Assembly (NCBI GenBank): GCA_004555265.1
Contig: SFIQ01000009.1
Location: 15,905 to 79,904 of the forward strand
Origin: Ruminococcus sp.
GTDB lineage: Bacteria > Bacillota > Clostridia > Oscillospirales > Acutalibacteraceae
DNA: 64,000 nt
Reading direction: 5' to 3'
Shown here piece by piece: positions 40,758 to 49,068 of the stretch. The notes under the pieces are model-generated. The model was not told where the DNA came from. It saw only the letters and a list, made by a program, of their open reading frames with translations, and searched no databases. Positions within the stretch are counted from its first letter, which is position 1. Each line of letters opens with the position of its first letter. The position numbers were made by a program, and so were the translations under genes.

Positions 40758-41215
40758 ATGCGAACCACACAAATATTCCTTACCGATTGGCTGTTTTGCT
40801 TCGATACAAAAACAGAAGATACGGCCGACTTTGTGCCCGTAACCCTGCCGCATACTTGGAACAATTTAGACGGGCAGGACGGTCGGCACACACCGCGGCG
40901 GCTATACGCGGTTTTGTGTGGAATTTGTTTGACTAAGCCTATTGGAGCAAAGACCCCGTAACCTACATAACCTCGCGCCGCTTCACGGTACGCGAACGGC
41001 AAAACATCATCGTAAAAGTGTATTCTGATGCGGACGCGGTTTCCCTTACGGTCAACGGCAAGCCCGTGAAAACGAAAAAAGCAAAGTGTAACCGACAAAA
41101 AAATGTATTTTTATTTAAAAACATACATTTGCAAATCGGTGGAAATACCGTGACTGCCAAAGGCACGAACGGCGAAACCGATACCGTGGTTTGGCAATTC
41201 GGCGGCGAAAAATAA
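40758..41215 (+). pseudogene. Deletion-scarred GH2 (beta-galactosidase-like) relic
   Basis: The first frame (40758-40961) encodes a GH2 N-terminus (TDWLFCFDTK...VTLPHTWNNLDGQDG) and then goes out of register. In another frame the sequence continues as FVWNLFD, a stop codon at 40934, then AYWSKDPVTYITSRRFTV and RQNIIVKVYSDADAVSLTVN, with the DUF4982-type C-terminus down to TAA 41215. The normal GH2 gene would span about 2 kb; only the two ends plus FVWNLFD remain. Two internal deletions and a frameshift are required. GAGAGAAAAAACG precedes the ATG. Confidence 0.8.
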
Positions 41216-41248
41216 AATAGATTTCTTGCATTTTGCGCTGAAAAACAG

Positions 41249-41277
41249 TTGCACACAAATTCCAAATATGCTAAACT
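41249..41277 (+). promoter_or_regulatory. Promoter of the DivIVA-like/fumarase/pcrA operon
   Basis: TTGCAC (41249-41254), 17 bp, TAAACT (41272-41277). Confidence 0.6.
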
Positions 41278-41315
41278 ATTTTATATGTGAAAATGAAACG
41301 GAAACAGGTGACATT

Positions 41316-42122
41316 ATGGACTCCGAAAGAATTTTAAGAACTTCCATTTTCGGCGGCTTTAAACGCGAAGATGTGCTCGGCTATGTCGAGGAATTAAAGG
41401 CGGAAATCGCCGTATTATCTGCGGAAGTGCAAGGAAAAACCGCAAAAATTGACGCTTTAAGCGAAATGGCGGAGAATTTGTCCAAAGCCTTGGAACAGGC
41501 AAAAGAAACCGAAGCAAAACTTGCCGAAACCTCCGCCGTCTTGGACGAGCAAAAAGCAAAAAATGCCGAATTGCAGGCGCAAAACGATGCACTTTCCGCA
41601 CGCGTTGCCGCGATTGACGGCGAAAAACAGGCAATGGCGCAAAAGGCGCAGGAAATCCGCGCGTCCGAAGCGCAACTCGGCGCCGCATTCTTAGATGCGC
41701 GCAAATATTCCGATGAAATCCTTTCCGCCGCCAACAAAAAGGCGAACGAAACGCAAAATGAAGCGTCCGACAGCATCGCAAAACAAGCCCAAGAGGTTTC
41801 GCGCCTGTCTGCCGATGTGGACACGCTTGCCGCAACGCTGACGAAATCCATTAACGATTTGCACGCGGACATTTCCGCGCTTTCCGCAAAACTCTCCAAA
41901 GCGGCGCAGTCCTTGCAAAACCGCAAGGATGCCGAAAAATTTGTACCCGATATTTCTATGAAAATCGAAGAAGAACTCGGCGAAAAAATCACTGGAATTA
42001 CCGAAACCGACGACGGCAGCGGACTTACCTATATCCACTATCCGCCGCACACCGAGTTTAACGAGGATTTAAACATTACGCCGAACACGGTTTATCGGTT
42101 CGACACACCCAAAGAGGGCTGA
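41316..42122 (+). CDS. DivIVA-like coiled-coil protein
   Basis: 268 residues. The N-terminal FGGFKREDVLGYVEEL is the DivIVA/GpsB-like start, followed by ~150 residues of coiled coil rich in Ala, Glu, Lys and Gln (about 30-215) and a short C-terminal tail. Such proteins scaffold polar growth or division; the function here is unproven. The start at ATG 41316 follows AGGTGACATT; the frame from 41226 is leader. Two genes follow within 5 and 12 bp, suggesting one operon. Confidence 0.8.
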   Translation: MDSERILRTSIFGGFKREDVLGYVEELKAEIAVLSAEVQGKTAKIDALSEMAENLSKALEQAKETEAKLAETSAVLDEQKAKNAELQAQNDALSARVAAIDGEKQAMAQKAQEIRASEAQLGAAFLDARKYSDEILSAANKKANETQNEASDSIAKQAQEVSRLSADVDTLAATLTKSINDLHADISALSAKLSKAAQSLQNRKDAEKFVPDISMKIEEELGEKITGITETDDGSGLTYIHYPPHTEFNEDLNITPNTVYRFDTPKEG

Positions 42123-42126
42123 TATT

Positions 42127-42657
42127 TTGCAAACCTTTCATTTACATACCGACGAAATTCAAGAAAACGCCGCGCGCCTTTCAGCAGGCGATACCGTCTA
42201 TTTAAGCGGTACGGTCTACACTTCGCGTGACGCGGCGCATAAACGCATTGTCGCCGCTTTGCACAGCGGGGAAGAAGTGCCGTATGCCCTTGACGGCGCG
42301 GTGGTCTATTATGCAGGGCCTACCCCCACGCCCGAACACCTTGCCATCGGCAGTTGCGGACCGACCACTTCCGGCAGAATGGATGTCTATGCGCCCGAAT
42401 TGCTGGATTTGGGGCTTGCCGCAATGGTCGGCAAAGGGCCGCGGTCAAAAGCGGTGTGTGACGCGATTGTTCGCAACGGCGCGGTGTATTTTTGTGCGAT
42501 AGGCGGGGCAGGGGCGCTTGCAAGCAAATGTATCACTTCCTGTGAAGTCATTGCCTATGAAGACCTTGGCTGTGAGTCTGTCAAACGGCTGACCTTTGAA
42601 AACTTCCCGCTGACAGTGGCAATCGACTGCCACGGCGGCAACCTATTTTCAAAATAA
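42127..42657 (+). CDS. Class I fumarase/tartrate dehydratase beta-subunit-like protein
   Basis: 176 residues matching the C-terminal (beta) part of Fe-S-dependent fumarase: GSCGPTTSGRMDVYAPELLD and ALASKCITSCEVIAYEDLG. In most Clostridia the alpha subunit (with the [4Fe-4S] cluster) is encoded next to it; no alpha subunit is in the window, so it may be elsewhere on the chromosome or the protein may act alone. The start is TTG 42127, 4 bp after the DivIVA-like stop, with GAGGG as a possible RBS. Confidence 0.88.
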   Translation: MQTFHLHTDEIQENAARLSAGDTVYLSGTVYTSRDAAHKRIVAALHSGEEVPYALDGAVVYYAGPTPTPEHLAIGSCGPTTSGRMDVYAPELLDLGLAAMVGKGPRSKAVCDAIVRNGAVYFCAIGGAGALASKCITSCEVIAYEDLGCESVKRLTFENFPLTVAIDCHGGNLFSK

Positions 42658-42668
42658 CGGAGTAACCA

Positions 42669-45089
42669 ATGGATTATAACGAATTTCTTTCTGTACGCAA
42701 ACAGATTATTGCGCAAGACTTTAACCGAATGAACGAATGCCAACAAAAAGCGGTCTTTCAAGCGAATGGACCGCTTTTAATTCTGGCAGGCGCGGGCAGC
42801 GGCAAAACCACCGTGCTCGTCAATCGCATCGCCAATTTGATGAAATACGGCAACGCATATCACTCAAAATACGCAGACCGCACCCCTGACGACCGTGATT
42901 TGGAATTGATGAAAGCCTATCTTGCAGGGGATAAATCCGTCTACCCTGAAATTGCCGATGTACTTTGCGACCGCGCGCCGAAGCCGTGGCAGATTTTGGC
43001 GATTACTTTTACCAACAAGGCGGCAAACGAGTTAAAAGAGCGCCTTTCCTTGATGCTCGGTGACGCGGCAAATGATATTTGGGCGTCTACCTTCCATTCA
43101 AGTTGTGTGAAAATCCTGCGCCGCAATGCCGACCGTTTGGGCTTTACCAATCGCTTTACGATTTACGATACCGACGACAGCCGCCGCGTGATGAAAGAAT
43201 GTCAGCGGTTGTTAGGGATTGAAGACCGCTTTTTATCGCACAAAACCATTTTAAACGAAATCAGCCGCGCCAAAGATGCGCTCGTGTCGCCTGCGGAATT
43301 CCTAAAAACCGCAGGGCAGGATACCCGCTTGCAAAAAATCGCGCAGTGCTATGAGAAGTACCAAAAACTCTTGCAAAATGCCGACGCAATGGATTTTGAC
43401 GATATCATTTTCAACACCGTGCGGTTGTTCCAAGAAAATCCCGATGTGTTGGAGCATTATCAGCATCAGTTTCGCTATGTGATGGTGGACGAGTATCAGG
43501 ACACCAACCACGCGCAGTATAAACTGACCTCTCTGCTTGCGGACGGCTACCGTAACATTTGTGTGGTCGGTGACGACGACCAAAGTATTTACCGTTTCCG
43601 CGGCGCAACGATTGAAAACATTTTAAATTTTGAAACGCGCTACGAAGATGCGCTTGTCATTCGTTTGGAGCAAAACTACCGTTCTACCCAGTGTATTTTG
43701 GACGCCGCGAACGCCGTAATTGACAACAACAGTCAACGAAAAGGTAAAAATTTGTGGACGGCGAACGGCAAGGGTGAAAAAATCGAACTCGAAACCGCCG
43801 AGGACGAAACCGCCGAAGCGTCTTACATTGCCGATGAAATTTTAACTTCGGTTGCCAAAGGGCGGCATTTCGGCGACCATGCGGTGCTCTACCGTATGAA
43901 TGCCATGTCGGGACCGATTGAGCGTGCGCTCGTCAAAAACGCCATACCGTACCGCATCATCGGCGGACACAAATTCTATGACCGTATGGAAATCAAAGAC
44001 GCGCTTGCGTATTTGTCCGTGGTCAACAATCCGTCGGACAAAATCCGCTTACAGCGTATCGTCAACACCCCCAAGCGCGGCATCGGGGATACCACCGTAC
44101 AGCGCGCGGGTGAAATTGCCGATTTGCTGGGCGTTTCGCTGTTTGAGGTGTTCAAAACCGCCGACGAATATGAGGTGTTAAAGCGTTCCGCCGCAAAACT
44201 TAAAGAATTTGCCGCGATGATTGAAAATATCGCCGCATTCGCAGAGGATGCACCGCTTGCCGATACGCTCAACCGCATTTTGGACGAAACCGCATATGTG
44301 CAATCTCTGCGCGCCGAGCCGGAAAAATTCGAGGACCGCGTGCAGAACTTAAACGAACTTTCCGCAACCCTCGTCCGCTTTTCCGAGGAAAACCCCGAGG
44401 GCACTTTGAACGAGTATTTGGAGGAGGTTGCACTGCTTACCGATATTGACAATTACAACGCCGAAGCGGACACCGTGGTTTTGATGACGCTCCACGCCGC
44501 AAAAGGCTTGGAATTCCCCGTGGTGTTCATTCCCGGTATGGAGGAGGGCGTGTTCCCCGGTATCCAAAGTATGTATAACGAGTCCGAAGTCGAGGAAGAA
44601 CGGAGACTCGCGTATGTCGGCATCACGCGCGCCAAAGAAAAACTCTATTTGACGCACGCAAAGTGCCGCATGATATACGGCTCGACAAACTATTACCGTC
44701 CGTCGCGGTTTGTGGCGGAAATCCCCGAAAAACTGTTGGATATTCACCGTTCGGTCGGGTTCCGCGAGCGCGCAGGATATTCGAGCAATACATATGGCAG
44801 TCCGAAATCCACACCGTCCGGCACCTATACGGGCGTTTTCCAAAGTGCCGCACCGTCCGGCGGCAGTACCGTCAACCGCGGCTTTACAAAGCCTGTCAGC
44901 AACGCCGCGAAAAACACCGCCGCCTTGCCGCAGTTCCAACCGGGCGACACCGTCGAGCATAAGGCGTTCGGTACGGGCGTAATTTCCACCGTGCGCCCCA
45001 TGGGCAACGATATGTTGTTGGAGGTCGTGTTCCAAAAAGCGGGCACCAAAAAATTGATGGCACGTATGGCAAACTTGAAAAAACTGTAA
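42669..45089 (+). CDS. pcrA: ATP-dependent DNA helicase PcrA/UvrD
   Basis: 806 residues of a superfamily 1A helicase used in nucleotide-excision repair, transcription-repair coupling and replication restart. Walker A LLILAGAGSGKTTVLVNRI (about 35), motif II VMVDEYQDTNHAQYKL, motif III GDDDQSIYRFRGA, motif IV RLEQNYRST, motif V TLHAAKGLEFPVVF and motif VI AYVGITRAKEKL are all present. The C-terminal ~70 residues are the Tudor-like RNA polymerase-interaction domain (FQPGDTVEHKAFGTGVISTV). Start ATG 42669 after GGAGTAACCA. Confidence 0.96.
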   Translation: MDYNEFLSVRKQIIAQDFNRMNECQQKAVFQANGPLLILAGAGSGKTTVLVNRIANLMKYGNAYHSKYADRTPDDRDLELMKAYLAGDKSVYPEIADVLCDRAPKPWQILAITFTNKAANELKERLSLMLGDAANDIWASTFHSSCVKILRRNADRLGFTNRFTIYDTDDSRRVMKECQRLLGIEDRFLSHKTILNEISRAKDALVSPAEFLKTAGQDTRLQKIAQCYEKYQKLLQNADAMDFDDIIFNTVRLFQENPDVLEHYQHQFRYVMVDEYQDTNHAQYKLTSLLADGYRNICVVGDDDQSIYRFRGATIENILNFETRYEDALVIRLEQNYRSTQCILDAANAVIDNNSQRKGKNLWTANGKGEKIELETAEDETAEASYIADEILTSVAKGRHFGDHAVLYRMNAMSGPIERALVKNAIPYRIIGGHKFYDRMEIKDALAYLSVVNNPSDKIRLQRIVNTPKRGIGDTTVQRAGEIADLLGVSLFEVFKTADEYEVLKRSAAKLKEFAAMIENIAAFAEDAPLADTLNRILDETAYVQSLRAEPEKFEDRVQNLNELSATLVRFSEENPEGTLNEYLEEVALLTDIDNYNAEADTVVLMTLHAAKGLEFPVVFIPGMEEGVFPGIQSMYNESEVEEERRLAYVGITRAKEKLYLTHAKCRMIYGSTNYYRPSRFVAEIPEKLLDIHRSVGFRERAGYSSNTYGSPKSTPSGTYTGVFQSAAPSGGSTVNRGFTKPVSNAAKNTAALPQFQPGDTVEHKAFGTGVISTVRPMGNDMLLEVVFQKAGTKKLMARMANLKKL

Positions 45090-45118
45090 AAAATATGCAC
45101 GCGGAAGGTCCGTATTTG

Positions 45119-45240
45119 AGTAGGGCGGGGCTTGCTCCCGCCGTGGGCGTGCGCGGCTTCCCCTTACGAATCGTAGGGGACGGTTTGACCGTTCCGTCAA
45201 ATTCTACAAACCCAAACGGGCGAACACCGTTCGCCCCTAC
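45119..45240. repeat. Interspersed repeats after pcrA (families A and C)
   Basis: A family A unit TAGGGCGGGGCTTGCTCCCG, then GTAGGGGACGG...CCGTTCC and an inverted GGGCGAAC...GTTCGCCCCTAC unit. Confidence 0.8.
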
Positions 45241-45263
45241 CATAAAAGGGAACATTCGTTGAT

Positions 45264-45300
45264 ACAAAGAAGTCATCTCTTTACGAGGTGACTTCTTTGT
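45264..45300. terminator. Strong terminator downstream of pcrA
   Basis: ACAAAGAAGTCA-T-CTC pairs with GAG-G-TGACTTCTTTGT. T-run on both strands. Confidence 0.85.
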
Positions 45301-45543
45301 TTGCAACGGCTGTAGATTCGTTATTTACAGGGGTTGTTGGATTCTTCGCTTATTAACATCATTTAGTGCCTTCTTCAAAAGTTCCTCGGTTTTTCTTGAT
45401 GTTCTGCTCCGGTTTTCATAGGCGGTTGTTTTGAAACCTCCCCCTACCTCTGGGGTTTCACTTAAAACATAAAGTCTTGCACGGGTTCAAGACTTTATGT
45501 TATCTTAAAGCAAAATATCTACCATTTTTCTACAGTTATTATG
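45301..45543. other. Intergenic stretch at the left edge of the CYTH cassette
   Basis: No gene with a start is supported. A minus-strand open stretch (about 45470-45340, containing TAYENRSRTSRKTEELLKKA) ends at a stop, has no start, and is not a protein I recognise. It holds the 12-bp hairpin CATAAAGTCTTG/CAAGACTTTATG (45469-45500), which includes the left copy of the inverted repeat that recurs at 47600. Confidence 0.5.
45471..45490. repeat. Left inverted repeat of the XRE-NTPase-CYTH cassette
   Basis: AAAGTCTTGCACGGGTTCAA is the reverse complement of 47600-47620 except for one extra T. The two copies bracket the AT-richer two-gene cassette. Confidence 0.7.
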
Positions 45544-45572
45544 TTGATAACAATGTGAATGCATGATACAAT
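45544..45572 (+). promoter_or_regulatory. Promoter of the XRE-NTPase-CYTH gene
   Basis: TTGATA (45544-45549), 17 bp, TACAAT (45567-45572), followed by GAGAGGTGACATCTC and ATG 45601. Confidence 0.8.
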
Positions 45573-45600
45573 TAGCTTATAAAAAGAGAGGTGACATCTC

Positions 45601-46905
45601 ATGAACGATTACACATTTGGAAATAGAATCCTTGAGTTAAGAACGAAGTTTAATCTCTCCCAGACTGAGTTGGCTGAAATGGTTGGCGTGACCAACAAGG
45701 CTGTCTCAAAATGGGAAACTGGCAAGTCGAAACCGACAACAAATGTAATCAGAAAGATGGCGGCGCTTTTTAAGGTTGATGTGAATGAACTGCTGTCAAT
45801 GAGAGATGAGGAAAGAAAGATGGAAATTTCAAAGATTGTTATAACCGGAGGCCCTTGTGCCGGCAAGTCTACTGCCATGAGCTGGGTGCAAAATGCATTC
45901 ACACAAAGGGGATATACAGTTCTGTTTGTCCCTGAAACAGCAACTGAGCTTATTACCGGTGGCGTTGCACCTTGGACGTGCGGTACAAATGCAGAATATC
46001 AGAAATGTCAGTTAAAGCTACAGATTGAAAAAGAGAATATTTTTGAACAGGCAGCTCGTACCATGGCGGTTGATAAAGTCCTCATCGTTTGTGACCGTGG
46101 CACCCTTGACAACAAGGCATATATGGATGATATCGAGTTTGCTGAAGTAATACAGTTTATCGGTTCTAATGAAGTGGAACTCCGTGATAACTACGATGCG
46201 GTGTTTCATTTGGTTACTGCAGCAAAGGGAGCCGAAGAGTTTTACACAACAGCGAACAACTCTGCAAGAACCGAAACTGTTGAGGAAGCTGCAGCGCTGG
46301 ATGACAAACTGATTTCAGCATGGACCGGGCATCCTCATTTGCGTGTAATTGATAACACCTCGACCTTTGAAGATAAGATGAAAAAATTGGTTGCTGAGAT
46401 TGCTTCGTTCTTGGGAGAACCCGAGCCGTATGAAATTGAGCGAAAATATCTGATTGAATATCCGGATGTCAAATGGCTTGAGAGTAATCCTTCTTGCCAG
46501 CGCATAGAGATTATTCAGACATATCTTAATAGTGCTGCCGGCGAAGAAGTTCGCGTTCGCCAGCGCGGTACAGATGGAAACTATATCTACTTCCAGACGA
46601 TCAAGAGAAAGGTTTCCGATGTGAAACGAGTGGAAATCGAACGACGCCTATCGCAGGCAGAGTATCTAAAACTTTTGATGGAGGCAGATACGACTAAGCG
46701 ACAGATCCGCAAAACACGATATTGTCTTACATATGAGAATCAGTATTTTGAAATTGATGTCTATCCGTTTTGGACGGACAAGGCCATTGCTGAAATCGAA
46801 TTGAGCGATGAGAATGCAACGATTGTATTCCCGAAGCAAATCAAGGTTATTAAAGAAGTAACAGATGATGATTCCTTCAAGAATGCATCGTTAGCAAAAA
46901 TATGA
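45601..46905 (+). CDS. Fusion: XRE helix-turn-helix + P-loop NTPase + CYTH (triphosphate tunnel) domain
   Basis: 434 residues in three parts. Residues 6-66 are HTH_XRE (LSQTELAEMVGVTNKAVSKW). Residues about 75-270 are a nucleotide-kinase-like P-loop ATPase (Walker A GGPCAGKST at 83-91; Asp in LIVCDRGTLDNKAY, about 165), similar to the AAA_28/NadR-type kinase group. Residues about 276-430 are a CYTH domain starting EIERKYLI (ExExK motif) with RVRQRG and further Arg/Lys and Glu residues for triphosphate binding. P-loop-CYTH fusions exist (for example plant TTM1/2), but an attached DNA-binding domain is unusual. The gene is lower in GC than its neighbours. Confidence 0.88.
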   Translation: MNDYTFGNRILELRTKFNLSQTELAEMVGVTNKAVSKWETGKSKPTTNVIRKMAALFKVDVNELLSMRDEERKMEISKIVITGGPCAGKSTAMSWVQNAFTQRGYTVLFVPETATELITGGVAPWTCGTNAEYQKCQLKLQIEKENIFEQAARTMAVDKVLIVCDRGTLDNKAYMDDIEFAEVIQFIGSNEVELRDNYDAVFHLVTAAKGAEEFYTTANNSARTETVEEAAALDDKLISAWTGHPHLRVIDNTSTFEDKMKKLVAEIASFLGEPEPYEIERKYLIEYPDVKWLESNPSCQRIEIIQTYLNSAAGEEVRVRQRGTDGNYIYFQTIKRKVSDVKRVEIERRLSQAEYLKLLMEADTTKRQIRKTRYCLTYENQYFEIDVYPFWTDKAIAEIELSDENATIVFPKQIKVIKEVTDDDSFKNASLAKI

Positions 46906-46918
46906 GGAGGGACAACTT

Positions 46919-47548
46919 ATGGAGAGAAAAATCAATTGGGATTCCGGATGTCATGATGAAATTGAGCTTGTTTACGACAAGGCCAATGAGAACGAGAATA
47001 TTGCGGCAACTTTGATGGAACTCGAAACCATGGCGTTACAGGAGGCTGAAGAGAGCTACGGAATGCTTAAGTTGGGAGACACTTCCATCACGCGTGAGAT
47101 GTTCCTTCAAATGCGTGAGCAGGATAAGGAGAGGGTAATGTATTACCTGTCCGGCGCAGGATTACAGGAATTTGTGCCTTCAATGACGGAAGGTAAAATA
47201 ACAGTAACTTTCACCCCGCATATCCAGAGAGTATTAGGATGTACGATGTTCTCCGTGCTTAATCGTCTTGAGAAACTGGATGGAGCATTCAATGTAATGT
47301 TTCCAAAGGCAACACTCGAACTGAGAGTTCCTTTGGGAGCTAAGAAAGGCATGATGAAATGGGAAATGCTCATTATGCAGCTTTATCCATGGCTGTCTAT
47401 TACGGAAACATCGACCAATACTGTGTCCAGCATATTAAATGTACAGCCTCAGGCGAATCCAAAAGCGCCAACTGCAGATGCACCGAAAGTGCCCGAAGAA
47501 AACACAGTAAAGAATGGCTTTTTCGCAAAACTTTTCGGAAAGAAATAA
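46919..47548 (+). CDS. Hypothetical partner protein of the CYTH fusion
   Basis: 209 residues, no recognised family. A mixed alpha/beta body (about 1-165) is followed by a Pro/Ala-rich linker (about 166-195) and a basic C-terminal tail (NGFFAKLFGKK). No membrane segments. GAGGAGGGACAACTT precedes ATG 46919, 13 bp after the fusion gene, so they share an operon. The conserved-looking core has KITVTFTPHIQRVLGCTMFSVLNRL. Function unknown; possibly a substrate or effector of the fused NTPase/CYTH protein. Confidence 0.75.
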   Translation: MERKINWDSGCHDEIELVYDKANENENIAATLMELETMALQEAEESYGMLKLGDTSITREMFLQMREQDKERVMYYLSGAGLQEFVPSMTEGKITVTFTPHIQRVLGCTMFSVLNRLEKLDGAFNVMFPKATLELRVPLGAKKGMMKWEMLIMQLYPWLSITETSTNTVSSILNVQPQANPKAPTADAPKVPEENTVKNGFFAKLFGKK

Positions 47549-47599
47549 TCAGAAATTAAATTTTAACGTTTTGAACCCTCTTTATTATTCATCAGAATT

Positions 47600-47620
47600 T
47601 TGAAACCCGTGCAAGACTTT
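47600..47620. repeat. Right inverted repeat of the XRE-NTPase-CYTH cassette
   Basis: TTGAAACCCGTGCAAGACTTT, matching the reverse complement of 45471-45490 with one inserted T. No flanking target-site duplication is visible. Confidence 0.7.
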
Positions 47621-47678
47621 GCTCGCTATTTCAAAGCAAAAATCTTTCTTGTATCAATTTTGCGTTACCTTTACAATC

Positions 47679-47704
47679 GTAGGGAACAACCTTTGTGTTG
47701 TTCC
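47679..47704. repeat. Interspersed repeat, family C
   Basis: GTAGGGAACAAC-CTTTGT-GTTGTTCC, a short palindrome like the GTAGGGAACGG units elsewhere. Confidence 0.6.
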
Positions 47705-47721
47705 GAAAAATCAGAGGATAA

Positions 47722-47763
47722 AATAACAGCAGGATTGCATTTTTTGTCAATCCTGCTGTTATT
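47722..47763. terminator. Bidirectional terminator between the cassette and rodA
   Basis: AATAACAGCAGGATTG and CAATCCTGCTGTTATT, a 16-bp stem around CATTTTTTGT. It can end the + cassette and the convergent rodA transcript. Confidence 0.9.
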
Positions 47764-47788
47764 CTATTCTTTTTTCTTTTACAATCCG

Positions 47789-48958
47789 TCAATCCTTTTT
47801 TAACGAATCATACACGCGGATATTCACCGCTTCCTGTTCGCAGTTGTGACGGTAAATGCTCAACACCAGCCCGATGCCGAGATACACGCCGAGGTTAGAC
47901 GAACCGCCCGCCGAGAAAAAGGGGAGCGTAATGCCGATGACGGGCAGCAGCATCAAGCACATACCGACATTGATAACCGTTTGCCCCATAATCATCGCTG
48001 CCATACCGCTGCAAATGAGGTTTGTCGAGCGCTCGCGCGACTTCCTGCCAATCATCAAAATCCGAATGGAAATGAAGCACAAAAGCCCGAGCGCCGCAAT
48101 ACAGCCCAAAAAGCCCAGTTCCTCACCGACCGCGGTAAAAATCATATCGTTTTGGCTTTCCGGTACGGCGCCCGCCTGCGTGTATGCACCGTGAAATAGG
48201 CCTTGCCCCGAAAAGCCGCCCGCCCCGATGGCGGTTATGCCGCGCTCCTGCTGATAAATAATGCTCGGGTACAACTCCGGGTGAATCAGCGCCAAAAAAC
48301 GCTCTTTTTGAATGGAAGAAAAGACATAAGTCCACACAAGCGGCGCGGCGGCACCAACCAATGCCGCGCCACCGAGAAAATATCCCCAATGTACGCCGCC
48401 TGCAAACAGCATGACTGCGGCAATGACCAAGAATACGAGCGCCGAGCCCATATCGCCCGTTTTCATCACCAAAAAGGTCGGAATCATCGCGTGTATGCCA
48501 AGTTGTAAAATGCTCAGCGGTTGATTGATTTTATCCCGCAGCCGCTCCAAATGTACGCCGAAGGTGATAATAAATCCGATTTTGACAAATTCCGACGGCT
48601 GAATACTGAATACACCGAAATCAAGCCATGTGTGCACATCGGGGCGTGCCTGCGGCCCCGTGCCGAACGGGAACAGCAACACAAGCGACCCAATGCAAAC
48701 CGCGCCGATAATCAGCCAAAACCGCGTGAAAACCTCATAATTAAAATATGAAATCAGCAAACAAAGCCCAATCCCCAAAACCACGGCGATGAGCATAATC
48801 AAAAAATCTCTTGTAAACCACTGTCCCTCTATCAGGCTGTGGCATGTTGCGCTGTATACCATTAACAACCCGAAAACAGAGGTGACAATACTGCTAATCA
48901 GCAGCCACATATCTGTTTCGCGCAAAAACAGCTTCACGGAATTCCAAAATTTTCTCAT
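47789..48958 (-). CDS. rodA: FtsW/RodA/SpoVE-family peptidoglycan polymerase
   Basis: 389 residues with about ten membrane helices; a SEDS glycosyltransferase that polymerises lipid II during elongation (RodA) or sporulation (SpoVE). Family hallmarks: DMGSALVFLVIAAVMLFAGG, PYLYP-type loop seen as FLALIHPELYPSII, and the C-terminal LLPVIGITLPFFSAGGSS. It is more RodA- than FtsW-like by the short N-terminus and lack of a long tail, but this cannot be settled here. It has its own minus-strand promoter and faces tsaE. Confidence 0.9.
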   Translation of the reverse strand: MRKFWNSVKLFLRETDMWLLISSIVTSVFGLLMVYSATCHSLIEGQWFTRDFLIMLIAVVLGIGLCLLISYFNYEVFTRFWLIIGAVCIGSLVLLFPFGTGPQARPDVHTWLDFGVFSIQPSEFVKIGFIITFGVHLERLRDKINQPLSILQLGIHAMIPTFLVMKTGDMGSALVFLVIAAVMLFAGGVHWGYFLGGAALVGAAAPLVWTYVFSSIQKERFLALIHPELYPSIIYQQERGITAIGAGGFSGQGLFHGAYTQAGAVPESQNDMIFTAVGEELGFLGCIAALGLLCFISIRILMIGRKSRERSTNLICSGMAAMIMGQTVINVGMCLMLLPVIGITLPFFSAGGSSNLGVYLGIGLVLSIYRHNCEQEAVNIRVYDSLKKD

Positions 48959-48985
48959 AATCGTACCTCACGAGTGCTTGTCTAT

Positions 48986-49014
48986 ATTATAGTGTGATTG
49001 TACTGCAAATTCAA
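48986..49014 (-). promoter_or_regulatory. rodA promoter
   Basis: On the minus strand TTGAAT (49014-49009), 17 bp, TATAAT (48991-48986). Confidence 0.75.
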
Positions 49015-49024
49015 GTAAAAAGTA

Positions 49025-49053
49025 TTTACGAAACTGTAAAACCGTGTTACAAT
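49025..49053 (+). promoter_or_regulatory. tsaE operon promoter
   Basis: TTTACG (49025-49030), 17 bp, TACAAT (49048-49053). The -10 lies only 5 bp before AGGTGA, giving a very short leader. Confidence 0.7.
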
Positions 49054-49068
49054 ATTGCAGGTGATTTG

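Noticed and set aside
45339..45470. C-terminal fragment of a gene on the minus strand (TAYENRSRTSRKTEELLKKA)
   Set aside because: There is no start codon with RBS, and I cannot tie it to a protein family. It is too short to call a pseudogene.
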